A stretch of DNA of 64,000 nt from Phaeosaccion multiseriatum (lineage: Eukaryota > Ochrophyta, other classes): assembly GCA_965112735.1 (NCBI GenBank), contig OZ218953.1:1364001-1428000 (forward strand). The letters run 5' to 3'. Below, piece after piece: positions 55,659 through 64,000 of the stretch. The stretch's first letter is position 1. The number at the start of each line of letters is the position of its first letter. Both the position numbers and the translations under genes were made by a program. The notes below the pieces were generated by a model. That model was not told the origin of the DNA and searched no databases. It saw only the letters and a program-made list of their open reading frames with translations.

Positions 55659-58600
55659 ATGAATCTGTTCGAAGAATGGAACGAGCTGAACAGCTCAGGC
55701 GGGCCAGCAGCGGCTAAAGTCGACCATGCTGATGCCGCCGTCGCCTCCTTGCGAGGGGGACTCTCTCGCAACGCAGGCCCCTCCTCGGCTGGTGCTGCCA
55801 TTGGGTCGTCATCGACACAGAGAAGCTCGCACGCGAAGCAGCAGGCTCTTTCAGAACCGTTTGGGCGTCAGCAACAGCAACACCAGCAGCAGCAGCAGCA
55901 GCACCAGCAGCAGCAACAGCAGCAGCAACAGCAATTTCCACCCCAACCCCCGCTCGGTAGGCAGAGGCAGAGGGACAAGGGGAGTGCAACCCGTGCAACT
56001 CAGCCACGGAGTGCGCTCGGCAGCCTGGAGAGTGCTGCCCTGCCCCCCCTCTTCTCGCTGCACAAGTTTGATCTCGTGGGCGCACAAGCGAGCGCTGCCT
56101 TCGGAGAAGGAAGAGCCTATGCCCCGCCGCCAGTGTCTTGGTCTGTGTTAGCGGTGGCAGTGTCGAACAATGTCATCGCCATGGGGACTTCCGACTGCAG
56201 GGTCATCAGATGGAACGTGGAGGATGGTAATGCGGGCGAGCCTGAAGGTATGGTCGAAGTCTCGGGCTTGGCTATTGTGGGTCCCCTCTCGCCCCCCTTC
56301 CCTCCTTTCCCACCTTCCTCTCACTCCTCCATACTGCCCCCCCCCCCCAATGGTTGGTCTCTGATGCACTGCTTCCTCCTCCTCCTCCTCCTCCTCCTCC
56401 TCCTCCTCAAAAGAGACGGAGATCTCCCGGAACCCGGACGACAGCATCCACAACATCTTCCTCGACCCAACAGGCAGCCACTTGGTGGTCAGTCTGCACG
56501 GGGAGGAGAGTTATTACCTACACTGTCGCTCCAACAAGGCCAAGAGGCTGGCCAAGTGGACGGGTTGCGCTGTCGAGGCCATTGCATTCGACAGGCAGAG
56601 GGGCACGGAGCTCACCACAAGGTAAGTAAGTGTGTGTACACGTGTGTACGTGTGTACGTGTGTGCATGCGTGTATGCGTGTGCGCGTGCTTGTGCGTGTG
56701 TATGTGTTGTTCGTGGTTGTGCATGCGCGTGTGTCGGCTGCAACCAAGTGAGAGATGTCAAGAGACCACGAGTAGAGGACGAGGAGTGGGCATCAACATC
56801 AGCATCATCATTCGACACAAAACAAGCAACACGGACGTCATCCAGAACCACCCACCAGTCTGTCGCACACGCACGCACACACACACACACACACGGCTCC
56901 CAAACACTCAAAACTCAGGAGCCCCACTCAGTGCGCTTTGCCTTTGCTTGCCTCTCTCTGCCTTCTTACTGCTGCGTGGCATTCTTCATCCGCCTATCCC
57001 TGATCCTTTGATCCTACACGCTGACATGCATACTTACCTACCCTACGCGCTTTACCTGCACACTGCTTGCAGGAACATTCTGGTGGGCACTCGAGACGGC
57101 ATCATTTACCAAGCCGTGCTGGACAGCGCAGGAAAGGATGCTAACAGGCCGCTGATAGAGGTGGGTGGGTGGGTGGGTGGGCCCCTTGGGCAGTTGTATG
57201 ATCCTGTGTCTGTGTGTGTGCGTGTGTGTGTGTGAGTGGGGGATGGGGAAGCCGAGTAAACCTACATGCAACCCTGCTCTCTTTTTTTTTTTTTTCTTCT
57301 TGGTGCAGCTGCACTCATGACACTCACGTGCAGACACACACATTACCCCTCTCTCCCGACGCACACACACACATACCTACACCCTCCTCCCCACAGGTCT
57401 ACAAACTGGGGCAGCATCGCGACGGACGGGCAGGCGGGGGCAGTGGAGGAGACGGAGGCGGAGGAGGTGGAGGCGGAGGAGAAAGAGGAGGAGGGGTGGG
57501 GGGAGGAGGAGGAGGAGGGGGCGGGGGAGGAGGCCACGCCATCCATGCCCTCCACTTCGAAACTATGAGTGCAGCGGTACATGGCGACTCGCGCTTGCTG
57601 GTCCTGGCTGCCACCGCGTCCCCTACACGGCTCTACTCCTTCGTGGGGGGGCCATCCTTCGAGGTTCTCTTTCGCAACTACCGAGAGTCTGGCAGCTCGT
57701 CGTTTCACGAGCTTCCCGGCAGGTTCGCGCCGTGGGTGGGGTGGGTTGGGTGGATTGGGTGGTGTGGGTTGTGGGGCGGCTGGGTGGGGTGGGTTGGGGT
57801 GGGTGGGGTGGGTGGGGTGGGAGAGAGAGAAGAGATGCCAAGAAGCTTGACGTTCCCTTTGGAATGCCCCTTCTGTGTCTTTCACCCCCCCCCTCTCCCG
57901 CGTGCACACACACACCCCTCTGTACCCTTTCCTCCCCATTGTGTGATGGCATGCCACGTTGACTTGCTCTTCCTCCTCCTCCTCCTCCTCCTCCTCCTCC
58001 TCGTCCTCCTCCTCCTCCTCCTTCTCCTCCTCCTCCTCCTCCTCCTCCTCCTCCTCCTCCTCCTCCTCCTCCTCCTCCTCCTCCTCCTCTCCCCTCTCCC
58101 CTCTCCCCTCTCCCCCCCCCTCCCCCCTCCTCCTCCCCCACAACCCAACCCCACCCCTCGCCAGTCTAATGTCCACCGAGCTCCATCTCTTCAGCCGACC
58201 TCAGGGAGGCAGCAGCTCCTCCCTACACTTCAACCGTCAAGAACCGCCCCACGCCTTCGCCATGCTCGCCTCCCCTGGCATATACTGCGGCAAGCTCGCG
58301 TTGGATAACCACTCACCCAAGCTCTTGTCCTACGAAGGCGAGAGTCCCCTTGTCGACGCTCAGCTCGTCCCCTATGCGGATAGCACCGCGACAAGGAAGC
58401 AGCAGCAGCAGCAGGAGCAGCAGCAGCAGCAGCAGCTCTTGCAGCAGAGTGGCGGGTTGCAAACCCTCTTTGGAAGAGGAGGAGGCACCCCGTTCTCTGG
58501 GGCACCGCCCCTGTCTATGGCTATTACCTCGCACCACTTCCTGCTGCTCTATCCCAAGTTGTTGCAGGTGGGTGGAAGGGAGCCCCTCCCCCCAAGCAGT

Positions 58601-58673
58601 ATTGAGTGGCTGCGGCAGGGCAAGGCAGGGGAGGGGCAGGAGTGGGGAGGGTACGGGAGGACAGGCTTGTTGG

Positions 58674-58704
<31 letters not shown>

Positions 58705-58915
58705 ATTGTTGTTGTTGTTGTGTGTTGTTGGGATTGCTTCTTGTCTCCAATCCCCGCCATCCCATGATACTTCCGCCGCTGCTCTACCCTACTCTACTCT
58801 ACCCTTCTCGACCCTACCCTACTCTACCCTACCCTACCCTACCCTACTCTACCCTGCCCTACCCTTCCCTTCCCTACCCTGTCCTGTCCTTCCCTACTGC
58901 ACCATCACCACCACC

Positions 58916-58961
<46 letters not shown>

Positions 58962-59232
58962 GGTTGTGAGCCGCCTCAGTGGGGGGGTGGTGCAAGAGGT
59001 GGAGCTTGACTCACTCGAGGGGCACGCTCTCAAACTCCAGGCGGACCCCTTCTTCAGCAGCGGCAGGCTCTGGCTCTTCACAGACCGACACCCCTTCCAA
59101 GTATGCACACCTCAACGTATCTTGTCTCTCCCTCTCTCGCTTTCTCTCTCTCACTCTCACACTCTCTTTGTCTCTCTCTCTCTCTCTCGCTTTCTCTCTC
59201 TCTCACTCTCACACTCTCTTTGTCTCTCTTTG

Positions 59233-59266
<34 letters not shown>

Positions 59267-59312
59267 TCTCTCTCTCGCTTTCTCTCTCTCTCACTCTCAC
59301 ACTCTCTTAGTC

Positions 59313-59348
<36 letters not shown>

Positions 59349-62300
59349 CCTCTCTCTCTCTCCCTCTCTCCCTCTCACTCTCTTCAAGTCTCACTCTCTC
59401 TCTCCCCAAGCGCCTCTCCCTCCGTGCCTACCGCCCCTTGACTGCTCTTTGACTGTCCCCTGGCTGTCCTTTGACGGTCCCTTCTTCCTCAGGTGGTGGT
59501 GCAGCAGGAGGACCGAGACATGTGGAGCCTCTGTCTGGCCAAGGCCTTGGAGGGGGACGACGAGGGGCACTTCGACAACTCTCTACAGCACTGCCATTCC
59601 GCTGCGGAGAGGGCAAAGGTATCGATCGTAGACACACACGCACAATCGCGCCCAAACACGCGGGCTTATCAAGCCCCCCTCCCCTCCCGCCCTTCCTTCC
59701 TCCCCTCCCTCTCTCCCTCCCTCCCTCCCTCCCTTCCTCCCTCCCTCCCTCCCTCCCTTCCTCCCTCCCTCCCTCCCTCCCTCCCTCCCTCCCTCCCTCC
59801 CTCCCTCCCTCCCTCCCTCCCTCCCTCCCTCCGTCTCTCCCTCCCTCCCTCCCTCCCTCCCTCCCTCCCTCCCTCCCTCCGCCCCACACACGTTCTCTCC
59901 CTCCCCCCCCCCAAACCAGGTTCAATACGTGCGCGGCTCCTACTACTTCCGCAAGGGCCGTTTCGGCCTCGCGGCGCGCTTCTGGGCGAAGGCGCCTTGC
60001 TGCTTCGAGGAAGTTTGTCTCAAGCTGCAGGAAGCGGATGACATTCGCAGCAAGAGGGGGGGGCAGGACAACCATGGGGGCCAGGGAGGGACGGGGGGAG
60101 GAGGGGTGAGGGGGGGAGCGCTGCGGCTCTTCCTGAGGGAGAAGCTTGAGGCGCTGGAGGAGCAGCAAAGGCCGTCAGAGAGCAAGATGCAGAGGACCAT
60201 GCTATGCACCCTCATTACTGAGCATTTCCTCAAGGTGAGGGAGTTGGTGATACAGATGGAGGGAGGGAGGGAGAGGGAGAGGAAGAGAGGCAGGGGAGGG
60301 AGGGGAGGGAAGGAGGGAGGAACGGGAGGAGAGAGAGGCGGCGGGCGGGGACAGGGGGCGGGAGTGCCATCCAAGCTGAGCACTGGCACTTGGGCGTATG
60401 TAAGCGAATGTGTACCTTGTTATCGTGAAGAAAGGTGCGAAGGAAGGTGTTGAGGAAGGCTTCCCTCACTGTGATTAAGGCGTGAAGTAAGGCTTCCTCT
60501 CTCTGACCGGACCCGAACACTCGCCAAACGTATGTCATTGCTCTGTTGCTGCCCTGTTGTTGCACTGTTGCCCTACCTTTGCTGCCCTTGCTGCCCTTGT
60601 TGCAGGCCATGGACGAGGCTGAAGGCAGCTGCAGCAGCATTAGTGGTAGTAGTAGTAGTAGTAGTAGTGGTGGTACTAACAGCAGAGTCACAAAGGGCCA
60701 CAGCGGGGAGGTGGATGTGGAGGTTGAGAGGGAGGAGTTCCGTTTGTTCCTGCGTCGGTACTGCGCCTCTCTGGATCCTCGCACCACCCTGAGCCTGCTC
60801 GCCTCGCACGACAGACCCGCAGAGCTCCTTTTCTACGCTGAGCTCATCGAAGACTACGAGGTGGGTGGGTAGTAAGTCAATGGATGGGTGGGTAGTAAGT
60901 CAATGGATGGGTGGGTAGTAAGTCAATGGGAGGGTGGGGGGTGGATGCGTGCATACATATCGGTGGTGCCGTAGGAGGAAGGAGGGACGAGGGGTGGTGT
61001 GAGGGTATCGCTGCTGAGGACGATGGAACCAACCCAAGCCAACCCCCTTCCCTTTCCTCTCTCTCATCCTCTCCCCACTTTCTCCCCTCCCCCCACCCCT
61101 CACCCTCTCTCTCCTTCCCTCCCCTCCCTCTCCCTCCCTCCGTGTCTCTCTGCAGCGAGTCATCTCGTTCCACATGGCCTGCCGCCCTTCTCCCAACGTC
61201 TCCGCCGCTCTACGAGTGCTTCAAGAGGCCCCCTTCCCTCAAGTGGAAAGTCTCATTTACAAGCATAGCGCCAGACACATCCTGCAGGACCCGAGGGGTA
61301 CCATTTCGCTGTGGATGGACAAGCCACAGTTGAGGCCGGACAAGCTTATCCCGGCCTTTGTGCGCTACAGCCAGGCTAGGCAGTTGGTGATACAACAGCA
61401 GGGGCAGCACCGAGAGGAGGAGCCTGATTACGCTGTTGCCTATCTGGAGCATTGTGTCAACGTGTTGGGCAATCAAGACGCCGCCATCCACAACCATCTC
61501 CTCACGCTCTACGCACAGCACTACGAGCACGCCTCCTCTCGAGCGCTCAGCGAGGCAGGGGGAGGGACAGTATCATCAGGGGGGTTGTCGAGGGGGGGCA
61601 CAGGGACAGACACAGGGATAGGTGGTGAGTGTCACCGACGAAGGAAGGAAGGAAGGAAAGAGGGAAGGAGGGAGGGAGGAAGGAAGGAAGAATGGAAGGC
61701 GGGCCACTCACTCCGCTCATTCCACTCATCACTCACCCACTCACTCTCTCACTCACTCCACTCACTCCACTCCTTCACACACAGGGCCAGGGCCAGGAGG
61801 GGCAAGCACGAACATCAGTGCTGCGAGCTCAGCGGGGGCCAAACTTCTTGCCTTCGTGACGGTGGAGGAGCGGAGGCGCTTCTTCGACCTGCAGGTGAGC
61901 AAGTGCATGAGTCAATGGTTGGGTGGGCAGTAAGCCAGTGTATGAGTGAATGGGTGGGTGGGTGGGTGGGTGGGTGGGTGGGTGGAAAGGTGAATGAGAG
62001 CAAACGGGACAAGGCAATCTCTCTCTCTCTCTCTCTCTTCTCTTCCTGCCTCTCTCTCTCCCTCTATCCCGCTTGCCTCTCTGTCACTATTGCTGCATGC
62101 AAACAACGACAAGACCAACGACAACATCAACCAAATATCACCACCAAAACACCAACCCCACCCCCCATCCTCCCCACCACCACCACCCGAACCACCCAAC
62201 AAAACCGAACAGTACGCGCTGAGGATTTGTTCTGCTGCTGGCCACTCTCGTGCCTGCGTGCACGTGTACCTGGCGCTCGGCCTTTACTCCGAGGCCGTCT

Positions 62301-63712
62301 CCCTTGCCCTCACCATCAGCGAGGAGCTTGCCAAACAGGCGGCGGATGCAGGAGGGAAGGTGTCTGATGAGAAGCGCAAGGAGTTGTGGTTGGAGGTGGC
62401 GAAGCACTCCATCAGTGGATGGCAGTGGAAGGGGCAGAGGGGGGACGCGGATATGAAAAAAGCCCTCGCCATGCTGAATGAGTGCGACTTGCTAAGCGTA
62501 AGTATATGTACCTCGCCTCCTCCGCCCACCCCCTCTCTCTCCTCCTCCTCCTCCTCCTCCTCCTCCTCCTCCTCCTCTCTCCTCCTCCCCACTCTCTCCC
62601 CCCCACCTCTCGTTGCCTCTCTCCCTCCCTTCTCTCCCTCGCCTCCTCCTCGCCTCTGGTGGGAATGGAGCTCACTCAGTGCACCAACCGCATTCGTTCG
62701 TTGGTTCGTTCAATCGAATGAATCGCCGCTCTTTCGCCACTCCCTTCACCCTCTCCTCCCTCCCTCCCTCCCTCCCTCCCTCCCTTCTCTCCCCTCGCTC
62801 CACCCCCCCCCTCTTAGATCGAGGATCTGCTCCCCTTCTTTCCAGACTTTGCGGTCATCGACTCCTTCAAGGCGGAGATTTGCAACAGTCTGGAGAGATA
62901 CAACAAGAGAATCGAGGTTGGTGTGGTTGATGTGGTGTGTTGGTGGTCAGTTGGTTGGTTCGTTGGTTCGTTGGTTGGTTGGTGTGGTTGGTTGATTAGT
63001 TGCCTAGAGAACCAACAAGAGAATCGAGGTTGGCGTGGTTGATGTGGTTGGTTAGTTGGTTGGTTGGTTGGTTGGTCGGTGTGTTTGGTTGGTCGATTGG
63101 CGTGGTTGGTTGGTTGGTTGGTTGCCTAGAGAGAAACGACAAGAGAATCGAGGTTGGTGTGATTGGTTAGTTGGTTGATTGATTGGTTGGTCGGTTGGTG
63201 TCGTGGGTTGGTTGGTTGGTTGGTTGGTTGGTTGGTGTGGTCAGTTGGTTGGTTGGGTGGTTGGTTGGTTGGGTGGTTGGTGGGTTGCCTAGAGAAAAAC
63301 AACAAGAGAATCAAGGTTGGTGTGGTTGGTTGGTTGGTTGGTTGGTTGGTTGGTCGGTTGGTGTGGTTGGTTGGTTGGTTAGTTGGGTGATTGGTTGGGT
63401 GTGGTTAGTTAGTTGGTTAGTTAGTTGGTTGCCTAGAGAGATACATCAAGAGAATAGAGGTCGGTAGGTCGGTTGGTTGGTTGGTTGGGTTGCTTGTTTC
63501 TCGGGTCTGTGTCTGTGGTACACTGATTCCCTTCTCTCCCTCCCTCGCTCGCTCGCTCGCTCGCTCTCAAGGGTTTCCGTCGTGAGATGGACGAGTACAT
63601 GGAGGGCGCTGAGGCCCTTGAAGCAGAAATGAAGCAGCTCAAGGGAAGGAGCATTTATGTGTCTTGCCATCAGACGTGTGAGCTCTGCGGCGGCAACATA
63701 CTTAACAGCGAG
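55659..63712 (+). CDS. VPS18: VPS18, HOPS/CORVET core subunit, 3' end beyond the window
   Basis: Fourteen exons are visible: 55659-56247, 56414-56621, 57073-57160, 57397-57722, 58165-58567, 58963-59100, 59493-59618, 59920-60234, 60606-60860, 61156-61624, 61785-61894, 62213-62497, 62818-62916 and 63572-63712. They keep frame for about 1184 residues. The N-terminal beta-propeller includes IFLDPTGSHLVVSLHGEESY and NILVGTRDGIIYQAVLD. The clathrin-type alpha-solenoid follows (YVRGSYYFRKGRFGLAARFW; FLRRYCASLDPRTTLSLLAS; LEHCVNVLGNQDAAIHNHLL; DLLPFFPDFAVIDSFKAEIC). The last visible exon ends YVSCHQTCELCGGNILNSE, the first cysteines of the C-terminal RING, so 3' exons lie past 64000. VPS18 tethers late endosomes and vacuoles or lysosomes. 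polyQ (exon 1) and polyG insertions are lineage-specific. Many of its introns are dominated by simple repeats. Confidence 0.96.
57964..58095. repeat. (CTC)n tract in VPS18 intron 4
   Basis: About 130 bp of CTC trinucleotide on the sense strand, continuing as C/T-rich sequence almost to the acceptor at 58164. Confidence 0.95.
59105..59420. repeat. (CT)n-rich tract in VPS18 intron 6
   Basis: About 300 bp of CTCTCTCT with periodic CTTTGTCTC and CACTCTCACACT variants; an internal unit of roughly 60 bp is duplicated (59132-59230, 59270-59310). Confidence 0.9.
59690..59900. repeat. (CCCT)n tract in VPS18 intron 7
   Basis: About 200 bp of TCCC tetranucleotide on the sense strand, ending about 20 bp before the acceptor at 59919. 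Confidence 0.95.
62892..63500. repeat. Tandem copies of an exon end plus donor site, separated by (GTTG)n
   Basis: The end of VPS18 exon 13 and its donor (AACAAGAGAATCGAGGTTGG) recur, degenerate, in the following intron at about 63010-63033, 63134-63157, 63299-63322 and 63442-63465. Each copy is preceded by GTTGCCTAGAGA or TTGCCTAGAGA and followed by GGTTGGTTGG repeats. Only the first copy lies in the long conserved coding exon. Confidence 0.9.
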
Positions 63713-64000
63713 GTGAGGGAGGGAGGGGGGGGCGGGGGGGACTTGGAGGGAGAGGAGTAGATACATAGGTATTAGACAGATAGATGGACTGATACAATTG
63801 TAGGTTAGTTGGGTATAAAGATCGGCTACATCGAGCGTCACCCAGAGACAGATGGCAACACAGCATATAGATACAAAGGAAGGACCTTGCCCACGTGCAT
63901 CAGCACCCCAAACAAAGGGACATGTCCAACTCTTGGCTCAACCCCTCTTGTTCTCACCCTCCTGCTCTACTTACTCTCCACGCCACTGCCCATACCCTAC
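63713..64000. other. VPS18 intron 14, incomplete
   Basis: Begins with donor GTGAGG. No further VPS18 RING exon is recognised before the window ends. Confidence 0.6.

Noticed and set aside
57343-58176. Minus-strand Glu/Lys-rich ORF of 277 codons
   Set aside because: It is antisense to VPS18 exons and an intronic (CTC)n tract; the plus-strand splice chain and VPS18 motifs explain the region.
63163-63467. ORFs of repeated WLVG units resembling a membrane protein
   Set aside because: Translation of the (GTTG)n repeat in a VPS18 intron, with no independent coding signal.

Overview
This is nuclear DNA from a eukaryote with intron-rich but compact genes. Exons join at GT...AG boundaries with consistent reading phase, introns are mostly 80-400 bp, and adjacent genes almost always alternate strand. 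The best-supported reading is a photosynthetic stramenopile (ochrophyte). One protein starts with a signal peptide followed by an ASAFV-type plastid motif, and a second has a similar SAFLQP leader. There is a phytochrome of the hybrid histidine-kinase/response-regulator kind known from heterokont algae. A PACRG gene implies that some life stage makes flagella. Genus cannot be fixed from the window.

Layout: 222-1720 3' part of a site-2-type membrane metalloprotease (+) carrying an in-frame TGA and a frame break; 2373-3326 plastid LEA-like repeat protein (-); 3610-4420 decayed ankyrin-repeat relic; 4740-6130 short-motif and GGCC-rich repeats; 6314-7424 RRM/RAD52-motif protein (+); 8630-10440 plastid PAP2 lipid phosphatase (-); 10740-13742 ubiquilin (+); 14307-16076 dual-specificity phosphatase (-); 16176-19302 ALKBH8/TRM9-like tRNA methyltransferase (+); 19530-22247 a segment bounded by perfect 37-bp inverted repeats; 22301-26868 phytochrome (+); 28154-29578 GT32-like glycosyltransferase (-); 29686-33063 CNNM/CorC-type transporter (+); 33825-38105 large coiled-coil low-complexity protein (-); 38495-39580 HscB (+); 39864-40832 ribosomal protein eS28 (-); 41069-42232 eIF2alpha (+); 42562-48442 proteasome RPN2/PSMD1 (+); 49356-51998 PACRG (+); 52772-53479 a 55-bp minisatellite; 53488-55436 nitrilase-fold membrane protein (-); 55659 to beyond the end, VPS18 (+).

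The genes are mainly housekeeping: protein turnover (ubiquilin, RPN2), translation (eS28, eIF2alpha, ALKBH8), Fe-S assembly (HscB), endolysosomal traffic (VPS18) and plastid lipid metabolism (PAP2). The phytochrome is the main signalling gene. They do not form an operon-like system.

The most unusual structural features are in introns. Many introns begin with donor-like simple repeats such as (GTGA)n, (GTGG)n or (GTTG)n, and end with very long pyrimidine repeats such as (TCC)n or (TCCC)n on the sense strand. One VPS18 intron holds four extra degenerate copies of its own exon end plus donor. The other leading observation is the inverted-repeat-bounded segment lying directly against the phytochrome 5' end. 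All exon coordinates were read by eye from splice motifs, frame and family resemblance; no alignment or transcript data were available.
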